Part shown: positions 45,636 to 56,722 of the stretch, one piece after another
Layout of the letters: every line of letters starts with the position of its first letter
Numbering within the stretch: position 1 is the stretch's first letter
Assembly: GCA_007570785.1 (NCBI GenBank)
Contig: ML660774.1
Location: forward strand, 1,447,309 to 1,511,308
Origin: Antilocapra americana
Taxonomy: Eukaryota; Chordata; Mammalia; Artiodactyla; Antilocapridae
DNA length: 64,000 bases
Reading direction: 5' to 3'
Notes under the pieces: generated by a model
Told to the model about the DNA's origin: nothing
The model's database searches: none
Seen by the model: only the letters and a program-made list of their open reading frames with translations
Program-made: the position numbers and the translations under genes

Positions 45636-46357
45636 GGAATTGGACTTCCATCACCAGTCACATCCACAACTGGGCATTATTTTTCTTTGGCTCAGACTCT
45701 TCATTCTTTCTGGAGCTCCCCCCCCCGCCTGCTCTCCAGTAGCATATTGGGCGCCGACCAACCTGGGGGGTTCATCTTTCAGTGTCATATCTTTTTGCCT
45801 TTCGTACTGTTCGTGGGGTTCTCAAGGCAAGAATACTGAAGTGGTTTGCCATTCCGTTCTCCCATGGACCACGTTGTGTCAGACCTCTCCACCATGACCT
45901 GTCCATCTTGGGTGGCTCTACATGGCATGGCTCATAGTTTCATTTAGACAAGGCTGTGATCCAAGTGATCAGTTTGGTTAGTTTTCTATAATTTGTCATT
46001 TCCATTCTGTCTGCCCTCTGTTGGATAAGGATGAGAGGCTGGTGGAATCTTCCTGATGGGAGGGACTGGCTGTGGGGGAATCTGGGTTTTGCTCTGGTTG
46101 GTGGGGCCATGCTCAGTAAATTTTTAATCCAATTTTCTGTTGATGGGTGGGACTGTGTCCTCTCCCTGTGACTTGGCCTGTCTAGGGTAGCAGTAATGGC
46201 AGCAGTGGCATCTTCCTTCAAAAAGGCTTATGCCAGGACTACTGTATTCAGTGCACTGGCCCGCAGCAGGCCGCTGCTGACCCACGCCTCTGCCAGAGAC
46301 TCCTGGACACTCCCAGGCAAGTCTGGCTCAGCCTCTTGTGGGGTCACTGCTCCCCAC

Positions 46358-46440
46358 ATGTATCCATTATTATAGTATCACAGAGTGTAATGTCAGTGCC
46401 TTAGAAATCATTCATGGTCCTCCCATTCATGTATCTTACA
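46358..46440 (-). mobile_element. old L1M, antisense, part 3
   Basis: 'acatgtatccattattatag' then 'tatcacagagt' and 'tagaaatc' rejoin the antisense L1M consensus exactly where the sequence before BovB (42906) left off. Confidence 0.8.
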
Positions 46441-46689
46441 GATGGAGGGTCTGGACACTGTCTTTTTTTTTCGCTTCCTTACATGCTGTATATTCTGCAG
46501 CAGGTTAATTTCTGGAGGCTGGTTTCAAGTTGATCCAAGACCCTATAGCTAGGCCATCTTCTGGGAATGGAAATACAAAAGAATACAGAAAGAATTTCAT
46601 CTTTCTCTTTGGACCCAGCATTGAATCAACCTGGATGCCACCTCTCTAGAGATCATATTTTTTTAAACCCTGTAATTACATTACAAAGT
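46441..46689. other. unique DNA
   Basis: Nothing recognised. Confidence 0.45.
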
Positions 46690-47024
46690 AATTACTTTGC
46701 CAACAAAAGCCCATCTAGTCAAAGCTATGGTTTTTCCAGTAGTCATGTGTGGATGTGAGAGTTGGACTATAAGAAAAGCTGAGTGATGAAGAATTGATGC
46801 TTTTGAACTGTGGTGTTGGAGAAGACTCTTGAGCATCCCTTAGACTGCAAGGAGATCCAACCGGGGGATGACAGAGGATGAGCTGGTTGGATGGTATCAG
46901 CGACTTGATGGACATGAGCTTGAGCAAGCTCCAGGAGTTGGTGATGGACAGGGAGGCCTGGCGTGCTGTAGTCCATGGGGTCGCAAAGCATCAGACATGA
47001 CTGAGTGACTGAACTGAACTGATT
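46690..47024 (+). mobile_element. BovB 3' fragment with internal deletion
   Basis: Starts 'attactttgccaacaaaagc' and ends 'gactgaactgaactgatt'. At about 46862 'gagatccaacc' jumps to 'gggggatgacagag', losing roughly 170 bp of the usual 3' end. Confidence 0.94.
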
Positions 47025-47875
47025 ATGGCCAACTACAGTTGCAGGATCCCCTAAGAACTGTAGGAAAAGAATTCATGTCTTCTTGCTCCTATGCCTGTGT
47101 TTCTCTCTTGGTTTCTCCAGGACAAAGACTTTACTTCCTGTTTCTCTCCAGACTTCATTCCAATTCCCAAACCCCCAAACTGGAACTTTCCTCCTGAAGT
47201 ATGACCTGTGGCCAAAGAAGCCACTGCCATCAAAGTATAAAAAGCTAGTATCAATTCTACATTATGTGCTAAGACTATTCTAATAGAAAATACACATTAA
47301 ACTGAACTCTAAAATTCTGCCTGTGAAATTGTGAATGCGTGGTTAATGTAACTAGCTGGTTAATTAGACAGCTTCCATTGAATTTAAACTCAAGTGAATT
47401 CTCCATGTAAGATGGCTTAAAATAGGAAAGCATCTTTTTTTTTTGGTATCAAAATCTTGGGATGGTGATAAACATTTTTGATGTCTTTGGCAAAAAATCA
47501 CTGTGATAGTAACGTTTATTTTGCTTGAGATCTGGAGTTCAAAGTTCCGTATTGAAGGGCTGTGGGTATTTAAAGAAGAGACAGAAAATGTGTGGAACAC
47601 TGCAACGTTTGTGACTGACTGCATGTAAAATAATCTTACACTATTAAGCACTGACTCTAACTGGGTGAAAGCTGACGGCCCTCTGCATTATGGTTAAAAT
47701 CATTGTTCCCCAAAGAGAAGATTCAACCCCCCAAATTAAGTAAAATCCCAAGTACTTTCTTTTCACTGCAGCATACTAATTATAGGAAATATTTATATCA
47801 GCTTCTGTTATATGTTTTTTTTTTTTTTTTTGTTTTATCAACCTTAAACTAACAGTCTTGCTTTGGCTGAATCTT
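47025..47875. other. unique DNA with T-run
   Basis: Poly-T at about 47816-47831. No exon recognised. Two frames of 66 and 67 codons at 47051-47283 overlap on opposite strands without domains. Confidence 0.5.
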
Positions 47876-47966
47876 GTGAATCCCACGGACAGAGGAGCTC
47901 AGTGGTCTACAGTCCATGGAGTCCCAAGAGTTGGATACGGCTTGGTGACTAAGCCATCACCACCAG
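47876..47966 (+). mobile_element. Bov-A 3' fragment
   Basis: 'aatcccacggacagaggagc' through 'gttggatacggcttggtgac'. Only the 3' half of a Bov-A unit. Confidence 0.85.
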
Positions 47967-48295
47967 CCATTATACTAGAAAGGATTAAGGAGAAAACAGT
48001 GAAGTAACTGATAATTGGGATGTTGGACGTTTTAAAGAAATAGAAGTGCTAAGTTTTCCTGAGTAGATTGGTTGATGATGATTGATTGATTTACATTAGC
48101 TTTAGTAATATTCATTCCATGACAACTTTGATTTGTATAGCAGTCTAACTGTATGTGAGAACTGAGAAGGAAAACAAATTCCATACTAGAAACAATAATA
48201 TTGCACACAACTGGAGTTTCTAATTTTGAAAGACTACAATATCAGGTTTATATGAAGTGCTCTGACTTGAATTTTACATAAAACTTTGATGCTTA
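47967..48295. other. unique AT-rich DNA
   Basis: Nothing recognised. Confidence 0.5.
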
Positions 48296-49203
48296 TTAAA
48301 ATAATATTGTTGTTGTTGTTGATTAGTTACTAAGTTGTATCCAACTCTTTTTTTTCTTTTTTTTTTATTAGTTTTGCCAAACAATGACATGATATCACCA
48401 TGGGTTTACATATGCTCCCCCTCCAGAACCCCCTCCCTCCTCCCTCCCCCTGGGAAATCTCGTTGCACCAGCCCCGAGCATCAATCCCGGGCTGGCGATT
48501 GATTAGACATATGAAAATTAACATGCTTCAATGCCCTTCTCCCATATCATCCCACCCTTACCCTCATCCACAAAGTCCATGAGTCTATTCTATACATCTG
48601 CGTTCCTTTTGCTGTCTCGTATGTTGGGTTCTCGTTACCGTCTTTCTAAATTCCATATATATGCGTTAATATACTGTATTGTTGTTTTTGCTTCTGGCTT
48701 ACTTCACTCTGGATAATGGGCTCCAGTTTCGTCCATCTGAGTAGAATTGCTTCAAATGAATTTTTTTTAATGCTGAGTAATATTCCATTGTGTATATGTA
48801 CCACAGCTTTCTTATCCATTCGTCAGTTGATGGGCATCTAGGTTGCTTCCATGTCCTGGCTATTGTAAACAATGCAGCGATGAACATTGGGGTACACGTG
48901 GCTCTTTCAATTCTGGTTTCCTCGGTGTATATGCCCAGCAGTGGGATTGCTGGGTCATATGGCAGGTCTATTTGAAGTTTTTTAAGGAATCTCCACACTG
49001 TTTTCCAACTCTTTTGTAACCCCATGGCCTGTAGACTGCCAGGATCATCTGTCCATGTGATTTTCCAGGCAAGAATATTGGAGTGGGCTGCCATTTCCTC
49101 CTTCAGGGGACCTTCCTGACCCAGGAATCAGACCTGCATCTCCTGCACTGGCAGGTAGATTCTTTACCACTGAGCCACCAGGAAAGCCCATTAAACAATA
49201 TTG
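48296..49203 (-). mobile_element. Bov-tA SINE split by a young L1
   Basis: Antisense SINE of the Bov-tA/ART2 type in two pieces, 48310-48351 and 49004-49190. Its TSD 'ttaaa[at/c]aatattg' is at 48296-48309 and 49191-49203. The gap holds the L1 listed next. Confidence 0.93.
48340..49015 (-). mobile_element. young bovine-type L1, 5'-truncated, antisense, 12-bp TSD
   Basis: L1 body 48352-49003 inserted into the SINE. TSD 'tccaactctttt' at 48340-48351 and 49004-49015. The poly-A tail appears as T-rich sequence at 48352-48369. The minus strand keeps the ORF2 C-terminal tail up to '[12 protein letters not shown]' (stop near 48699). An apparent 131-codon minus-strand frame (48699-49094) is a chimera of SINE and ORF2. 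Confidence 0.97.
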
Positions 49204-50312
49204 TTTAACCTCAAAATATATATTAGTGTAAATAATTTTCTAAATTGTTCATTTTTAGGGTTATGATTATTAATTGAATAAATAGTTATAAGAAAATAAT
49301 CATAATATTTTGTCATTTAATAATCTTATTATTTTATGATTTCTCTAACTCAACCATTGCACCATACTGAGAGTCTGGTGACATGGACTTTTATTACTTT
49401 TCTGATGCAGTTGTATGAATGATATGCTTAGCAAAAAGTCATGCTCTTTTAAGGAGCATTTGATGGTAGGCAGCAGAATGAAAAATTTGTAGCAGTATTA
49501 TAAACATGGATTAAAAACAAGTTCACAATGAAAAAAAAAAAAACAACCTCCAGAAAGAAGACTGTATATAAAATTCCAGATAAAATTATCAGATCTATAA
49601 AATTATCAGATTTATGAATTTGGAAGTCATAAATCAAGAACAGAGGTGGACAGAATCAAGACACTGTTTCAAGGTCACCACGCATAGGAAACACATCGTC
49701 AAATCAAGGAAAAGATCCCTTTTTATGGCTTCATATCATGTAACATCGTTTTATATCTGAATCTATTTTGAATCTCCGTTAATGTGGCTATCTTGTTCCT
49801 GTACCATGAACTGAAAAGAGAGCTTTGAAACAGTCAACATTTATTAGAAGGGTTTTAAAAGTATGTTCTCAAATTTAAATTTCATCATCTTTCATGAACC
49901 ACTTATTATCTCTTTTATTATCTACCTCACCTAAATTCTCTGGAAGTTACTTGAGAAATTAAAAGGAAGTTATTGAGCGTATCAATAATTTTTTAGAGCA
50001 AGCATTAAAGTGCAGTGGGGTGCAGTAATAGATTTTTTATGGGTGATATTATTTAGCTTTCCTTTATTGCTTCTAGTTATTTTTTCAAGTACAAGGAAAA
50101 CGTTTAGAAAAGTGCAATAGATGCCCATTGTCCCCACAGCCCAACTCCCAACCCCCAAAACAGACCTACCCCAAGGCCAGGGTAGGGGAGTTAGATGAAA
50201 AGGTAGCTGGCACTGAGCGTTTAATCACTCACTCGTACATTGCGTTTTACCAACCACCCTGGGGGGTTTAAGTGTATGTCATTCAGAGATTAGTGGGGAA
50301 GTCCCCGGAGAC
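49204..50312. other. unique AT-rich DNA
   Basis: Poly-A at about 49530-49542. A GC-richer, C-rich patch at 50120-50180. No exon recognised. Confidence 0.5.
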
Positions 50313-50490
50313 AGAAGGACTGGCGTGTGAAACTTGTTTCTGATCATTTTTCTGTGTGATCTTACACAAGTGATTCCAAGCTTTAGTTTATTTATCTACA
50401 AATTGAAGAAGATACTAACATTGACCTAACAGGGTTCCTGTGAGCACAAAATAAGTCAATGCATGGAAAACTTATAGAATTATATGAGAA
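50313..50490 (+). repeat. MIR SINE
   Basis: Classic MIR order: 'ctgtgtgatcttacacaagt', 'agtttatttatctacaaatt', 'aacagggttcctgtgagca', 'gcatggaaaacttatagaa'. Confidence 0.8.
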
Positions 50491-50532
50491 GGCATACCAA
50501 AAGCATGTTATGCATACTAGCTATCATTTTAA

Positions 50533-50735
50533 TAGTCCCTGGTAACACAGACAGTAAATTATTGACCTGCAATGCAGAGTCCCAGGTCCAATCCCTGGGC
50601 TGGGGAGATCCTCTGGAAATGGGAATGGTTACCCACTCTGGTTTTCTTTCTTGGAGAATCCCACGGACAGAGAAGCCTTGGGACTACAGTCCATGAGGTC
50701 ATAGAGAGTTGGATACGACTGAGCAACTGAGAGCA
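50533..50735 (+). mobile_element. Bov-tA SINE, diverged
   Basis: Head 'agtccctggtaacacagac', then 'cctgcaatgcagagtcccag', and terminal 'gagttggatacgactgagc'. Confidence 0.9.
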
Positions 50736-52037
50736 TATGCATGATCACCTCCAAATAAAACTGATTGTTAGTCTTTAAATAACCAAGAGAGGAATATCTG
50801 GGTGTTTCGGGGCAGTAGCTTTATGTACATGAATCTGACCACAGTTTTGACCCAAGGATTTCATAATGCCATTGCATTCTCAGCAATTAACTATTCTCAT
50901 ATTCACATATTCATGCATTATTCAGGTCATTTATCTTCATTAAAAGAATATAACACCTTCTAATAATTGAATGGCTCACAAAAGTAAATTTTAATTTGTT
51001 AAAAATCCTCAGGATTATGCAATAGATGTTTAATCTATTCCTGCAAAAGTTAACTTCATGGATAAATAAAAAAGTACATATCAGGATTTGAGGTTTGCCT
51101 GTATTTTATGTTATTATGCAATGACCAGCACAATGGGGTTTTGGGGGCCCCAGATAAGCAGTTTATTGAAATCTGTTGTCATTCAATCTAAGTCTGCATT
51201 GGACTCATTATCTGCTTCCAGGTTTGGAAAAATAATAAAATAACAGTTTTTTCAAAATAGACATTCTGGTGCTTCTCCCAACCCTCTGCATATAGTCTGT
51301 GCCTTGAGTTTTACATTCCACTTCATATATCATTACTTTTGTCTATAGCTTTCCTATTTTTCCTTTCTTTCACAAAAGCCACTCTAGTTTATAATACTTC
51401 CCTCAGTTCCTGCTCTAAGATGGGAAGTCTATGAATTGCTAGGGAAGAATGCAATGATAATTTAGTGCTTATTGCAGGAATGACAACTGAGGAATGAAAT
51501 ACTTCTAAAATTACATTCAAATAATCTCAGATGAGGACCATTTTCATGCTTAATAAGTAGGTCTATTCACTATATTTTGTTCTGTTTGCTTCATATATTT
51601 CCCAGTGTGGCAGATTTGTAACAACTTTTGGCTCTCAAGTATGCTGTTATTTGATTCTAATAAGGCATAAGCTTGCAGTGAACTGAATAGGTGTTTTAAA
51701 GTGCTGATCTGTCCTACAGATCCCATAAACTTTCGTTTCTATGTCACAGGAATGAATGAGAATGAAATCCAGTGTCATGGTAAGTAGAGTAATCTATTTC
51801 TAGATTTTTATACCCTGACACCACCACCTCCTCCCACTTTGCAGCAAGCCTTTTCTTTAGTAAGAAAGCCTCCAGGGGAAAGAGAGAAAAAAAAAAAAAA
51901 CCTGTCATGGGCTGCTTTCTCTGGCTAACTCTGAAAAGCCCATGTTTACCGTAACAGAGTCAGCAGACTCCCACTGGCTGCAAGTCAAAAAATTAGCATC
52001 AGATTTCTCTGCATAGTAGACATTAATGCACCTTTTT
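50736..52037. other. unique DNA
   Basis: A-run at about 51889-51901. No mobile element recognised. Confidence 0.5.
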
Positions 52038-52206
52038 GTTCAATGAGCTCCTTTAGCATATGGAATATAAAGTTCCGCTCTGTGATTATGTCTTCAGCTA
52101 GCTGAGTTATAGGCACTTCAAGTACTTTTTGGAGAGTAGATTTTAAATAACTCAGTTCACAGCACTTCAAATGTTCTGCTGACGTCCTGAGGGTTTCTTG
52201 CCCTTA
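52038..52206 (-). other. possible orphan exon (minus strand)
   Basis: Open minus-strand frame from a stop at 52206-52204 to a stop at about 51985. The translation looks protein-like and helical: 'KCCELSYLKSTLQKVLEVP', then 'ITQLAEDIITERNFIFHML', then 'KELIEQKGALMSTMQ'. It is not in any repeat I know. An acceptor-like AG follows a weak pyrimidine tract at about 52203, and a weak donor 'AAAAG|GTGCAT' could sit near 52038. There is no ATG start, so it would have to be an internal exon or pseudogene piece. Chance openness over about 70 codons in AT-rich DNA is possible. Confidence 0.25.
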
Positions 52207-52251
52207 GATATTCAACAGAAGGCATGATACAGCATCACTAGAGGACCGTGG

Positions 52252-52491
52252 ACACGTGCTCAGTCGCTTCAGTTGTGTGCAACTTTTTGTGACCCCATGG
52301 ACAGAGGACCCCATGGACTATAGCCTGCTGGGCTCCTCTGTCCTTGGAATTCTCCAGGCAAGCACGCTGGAGTGGGTTGCCATTTCCTTTTCCAGGTTAT
52401 CTACCCAACCCAGGGATCGAACCTTTGTCTCTTATGTCTCCTGCATTGGCAGGCAGTTCTTTACCACTAGTGCCACCTGGGAAGCCCCAAG
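52252..52491 (-). mobile_element. Bov-tA SINE, antisense, with internal duplication
   Basis: From 'acacgtgctcagtcgcttc' to 'gccacctgggaagcccc'. It carries a short tandem duplication of 'gaccccatggac' (52291-52302, 52307-52318) also found in the copy at about 63.22 kb. Confidence 0.95.
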
Positions 52492-54457
52492 GGTCATATA
52501 CATGCTCAAATGTTGTGTTCCTTAAAAACATGCTTGGACATTTTAAAAAGGAAAATAAACTTGTTATAAATTTAAAAGTTTATAACATATAACAATTCCA
52601 TTAACAGATATGGAATTGGTTAACCATGAAATCCTGAGCTGTTACAACAGGGAAATTATTTGTGTTATACTGAAATCATCATAATTATTTAAAAAAAATT
52701 TAGGTGATATTTGACCTGGCAACCTTTTCTATTTGACTAAAGGCAGGTTGTGGTAAACCCATCACCACCAACGCAGAGTGGGAAGAAATGAGAAAAGACT
52801 CAACAAGATGGAGAGAGAAAATAGCAGTCCTACAAAGAGAAGTCACTGTATCAGATAATTGTCAGTGTCCAGAGACATCACATTTATTCAAGAGATGTGT
52901 TTACCTAGTATTTCTCATAATTGGAAACTCACAAAATTCAGGGATTTCCACTGTCAATAACAGCAAGGTATCGCCCAAAGACAGGGCATTGCCTATCGGA
53001 GTAACCCTTGTGCGAACAAGTGTGAAAGCTGGGTTAGGACCTAAAGCAACTCTGGGAAAGCTTCGCAGAGACAGCTGCCACCCTGCAGGTTTGCTTATGT
53101 TATGTAAGAGCTGCCCCTTGTTCTCTCCACTGCGTTTCTTCCACACACATCAGACCTATGTGTTTAAGGGGTAATTTGCTGGGATGGTTCACTTACATTT
53201 GCTCTCTACAGATGAAGGTACGGGCCAGACCAGAGCTGTTTGTTGGCAAGTTTCTATGTTCATCTGTTTTTCTTCACATGAACGCTGGCCTGATAAGTGA
53301 ATCCATATCAACTTCCTTTCCTCCTAATCAGGACAGGCTGATGGGCAGAGACCCATATGGTTCGAATAAGACCCTCACCTTCAGGTAGCCCTTCCCCCAT
53401 CACATGCTTGCTTTCTGCTTCATCCTCTCTTTCAGAGCTCACTTCTGGACAGTCACCTCTGAGTCTTTCTCATTCAATGAGTTTAGTTAAATATGTTTCA
53501 ATGTCTGCATGTCTCTGGGTGAAAGAAACATGCAGACATATTTATTTTTATGTATGAAAACTAATGCAAAGAAATGTTTTTTAATTTTTTCTCTCTGCAT
53601 TAAATATGCATTTCAGTTGATGAAATTTAGAGCAATTTTTGCAGGATAAATAACATGGCCTGGAAATTTTCTTTCAATGTTCTCACTCTTCATGACACAT
53701 TTTTAATCCCAGCATAGTCAAAGACTAAATTCTTATATGTTTTACCAGTAGCAGAGTCCATTATCCTCAAATTTGATAATTCAGGGAAATGTAATTAATC
53801 AGACAGAAGTACTAAATCTTATCAAGTATGAAGTGCTTTCCTTTGCCAGTCAGCAAATCAGCTTCTTCATGATCTAAGACAATTGTGCATTTGGAAAACG
53901 TAGGAGAAAGACTATTCTTGACTGTCTTTGGAGTTATCATTTACTGTTAATAAGTAACATAATAGTTACACTCCACTCAATTGATGTATTGATACTTGTT
54001 TCCCAGCTAAAACAACCGTTGTCCTTTCTCCAACAATAAAGCAAAATAAAGTAAAAAAAAACAAGCAAAAAAAAAAAGAGCAAAACTGAGGTTCTTTGGT
54101 GAGTCTTCAGATGTAGCCAAAGGAACAGAGAGTTTGCTCAAGATCCTCGGGATAAACCAAGACTGCATGGGGCAGGCTGCTTCTACCTAAAAGCACTCTG
54201 ATGCCAAAGCCACTAATTAAAATACGTTTATTTGCAAGTTTTTGTTCTTTATCCTCTAGGCTATTTTCTTTCCTCTACTGGTAAAAAGTTCTAAATTATT
54301 AGGAGACGTCTTCTCCTTAAATCGTAGTATTCCTAAAATTCTTGTCAATGATAAGCACTAGATATGTGAAGTTAGAACATATCAGATGGTTAAAAAAATA
54401 TCATTAAAAAAAGTACAAGAAAGAATTCAGTTTCAAGGGGTCAAAAATACTACCATT
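52492..54457. other. unique DNA, no convincing gene
   Basis: The longest frame, 52788-53174 (128 codons, plus strand), has no recognised domain or repeat origin and is matched by an 81-codon antisense frame. A-runs near 54050-54075. I see nothing that supports an exon or promoter. Confidence 0.45.
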
Positions 54458-55372
54458 ATAAACATGATACCTTGGCAGACATTTCTCCAAAGACATAAAA
54501 ATGGCTAAGAAACACATGAAAAGATGCTCAACATCACTCATTATCAGAGAAATGCAAATCAAAACCACAATGAGGTATCACTTTACACCAGTCAGAATGG
54601 CTGTAATCCAAAAATCTACAAGCAATAAATGCTGGAGAGGATGTGGAGAAAAGGGAACTCTCTTACACTGTTGGTGGGAATGTAAGCTAGTACAGCCACT
54701 ATGGAAAACAGTGTGGAGGTTCCTTAAAAAACTGCAAATAGTCCTGCCATATGACCCAGCAACCCCACTGCTGGGCATATACACTGAGGAAACCAGAATT
54801 GAAAGAGCCACGTGTACCCCAATGTTCATCGCTGCATTGTTTACAATAGCCAGGACATGGAAGCAACCTAGATGCCCATCAACTGACGAATGGATAAGAA
54901 AGCTGTGGTACCTATACACAATGGAATATTACTCAGCATTAAAAAAAATTTATTTGACTCAGTTCTACTCAGGTGGACGGAACTGGAGCCCATTATCCAG
55001 AGTGAAGTAAGCCAGAAGGTAAAACAACAATACAGTATATTAATGCATATATATGGAATTTAGAAAGATGGTAACGAGAACCCAGCATGCGAGACAGCAA
55101 AAGGAACGCAGATGTATAGAATAGACTTGTGGACTCTGTGGATGAGGGTAAGGGTGGGATGATATGAGAGAATGGCATTGAAACATGTTAATTATCATAT
55201 GTCTAATCAATCGCCCGCCCAGGATTGATGCTCGGGGCTGGTGCAACGAGATTTCTTGGGGGGAGGGAGGAGGAAGGGAGGAGGGAGGGGGGTTCTGGAA
55301 GGGGAGCATATGTAAACCCATGGTGATATCATGGCATTGTATGGCAAAACTAATAAAAAATAAACATGATAC
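54458..55372 (+). mobile_element. young bovine-type L1, 5'-truncated, sense, 13-bp TSD
   Basis: L1 body 54471-55359 with exact TSD 'ataaacatgatac' at 54458-54470 and 55360-55372. It starts in the ORF2 C-terminal region and ends with the 'ggcaaaactaataaaaa' terminus. The poly-A tail is very short (about 5-6 A), suggesting tail erosion or early termination. Confidence 0.98.
54501..55010 (+). pseudogene. L1 ORF2p C-terminal fragment, Cys motif intact
   Basis: 170-codon frame that ends at the genuine ORF2 stop ('WSPLSRVK'). The C-terminal cysteine motif CX3CX7HX4C is complete at residues C44, C48, H56 and C61 ('[18 protein letters not shown]'). In full-length L1 this domain helps ORF2p bind RNA. 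Endonuclease and RT are absent through 5' truncation. The first Met is simply the first ATG after the truncation point. Confidence 0.95.
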
Positions 55373-55852
55373 AAGGTCACTATTCATTTAATGAACAGTG
55401 TTGTCAGTTTGGATTGATGGCAGTCCTAGGAGATGATGGTCCATCCTTTAGCTTAGGCTGCAAACCTACCAGAGAAGGGACTAATAAAAGGAAAATACAC
55501 AGCGAGGCTATGTGTGTGTTTGTAGAAGGTGGTGGTTGTGGTGGGGGATGAGAACTTATACAGAAACTGCATCTTATAAGACAGGCTGATATATTACTCA
55601 CAGAAGAGATAATTCTACCAAGCAAGAACATGACATATCACGTGCTATCTGCATTTAGAGTTCCCTGATATCAGCTTGGTCAGACCCATATGTTCCAGAA
55701 ATAAAATGACAATATAGATAAACATCCCTCTAGCTCTACATGGACCACATGTTCTAAAGATGAGACTCTCCCAGGACTTTGCCTGTTTTATGCATCCTGA
55801 CCAGTCCTTGCTAAGACAAGCTGATGACTGATCTTATTAGCCTATCATGATC
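55373..55852. other. unique DNA
   Basis: GT/GGT-rich patch near 55510-55550. No repeat or exon recognised. Confidence 0.5.
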
Positions 55853-56082
55853 TAGGACTTCCCTGGTGGCACTAGTGGTAAAGAACTCACCTGTCAATGC
55901 AGGAGATGCAAGATATGTGGATTCAATCCCTGGGTCAGGAAGATCCCCTGGAGAAGGGCATGACAACCCACTCCAGTATTTCTTGCCTGGAGAATCTCAT
56001 GGACAGAGGAGCCTGATGGGCTACAGTCCATGGGGTCACAAAGACTCAGACCCAACTGAGACGACTTAGCATGCACGCATCA
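55853..56082 (+). mobile_element. Bov-tA SINE
   Basis: Head 'ggacttccctggtggcac', body 'agatcccctggagaaggg', terminal 'actgagacgacttagcatgc'. Confidence 0.95.
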
Positions 56083-56379
56083 CCTTCTAAGATTATCCTT
56101 CTCTAACTTCTCATATGAAATTCCCCACAATCATCCTTGTGTTTATCATCCCTTGCTGCAAAATAAATAAATTCACATTTTTTTTTGGCCACCTGTATTT
56201 TAGGTGGTCAGTAGTTGTGGCTTCTATCAATCATTATCAAAGGTAGTATTTAGTACCATTGTAGAATTGTTATGAAACACACAGTTAAGCATTAAGAGTG
56301 CAATACCAATTTTTTAAATGGCTAGGAAATCACGTGCTAACTCATTGAACGTATTTGCCTCTTTACTGCTTTTCCTTCA
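56083..56379. other. unique DNA
   Basis: T-run near 56181-56188, otherwise nothing. Confidence 0.5.
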
Positions 56380-56722
56380 TTTGTTTTTGTCTCCGGCTGT
56401 ACTGGATCTTCGTTGCCGCGTGGGCTTTGCTTTAGTTGTGGTTAGTGGGGCTACCCTCCAGTTGTGGTGTGTGGACTTCTCATTGCAGTGGCTGCTCTCA
56501 TTGCAGAGCACAGGCTCCAGGGTGCCCGGGCTTCAGTGGCCGTGGCAGGCGGGCTCAGTAGCTGCAGCTGCCGGGCTCCAGAGCACAGGCTTAGTAGTCA
56601 CGGTGCTTGGGCTTAGTTGCTCCGTGGCATGTGGGATCTTCCCAGACCAGGGATCAAACCCGTGTCTCCTGCATTGGCAGGAGGATTCTTTACCACTGAG
56701 CTACCAGGGAAGCCCTTCTCTA
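56380..56722 (-). mobile_element. CHR-type tRNA SINE, antisense
   Basis: Older cetartiodactyl tRNA-derived SINE: 'cttcgttgccgcgtgggctt', repeated 'gggcttcagtggccgtgg'/'gggctcagtagctgc' units, 'ggcatgtgggatcttcccag', ending at the head 'gctaccagggaagccc'. The 144-codon plus-strand frame over it (56318-56752) is not a gene. Confidence 0.85.

Larger units (their letters stand above)
42907..46357 (-). mobile_element. nearly full-length BovB LINE, antisense
   Basis: About 3.45 kb, 3' end at 42907 ('tttagttcagttcagctg') and 5' end at about 46357, where the old L1M resumes exactly in register ('acatgtatccattattat'). Minus-strand order: 5' region (46350-45640), endonuclease, linker, reverse transcriptase, C-terminal tail. 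The element is broken by several frameshifts and by loss of the YADD catalytic box near 43670. No exact TSD, although a degraded 'cat(a)tgt' is shared by the two edges. The extreme 5' end of the longest BovB copies seems absent. Confidence 0.96.

Noticed and set aside
42907..46357. Active BovB element
   Set aside because: Multiple frameshifts, incomplete endonuclease frame and missing YADD.
52788..53174. 128-codon plus-strand frame in unique DNA
   Set aside because: No recognisable motif, competing antisense frame, no promoter or splice evidence. Noted but not called.
54578..54919. 113-codon minus-strand frame
   Set aside because: Antisense shadow of the L1 ORF2 C-terminal fragment.
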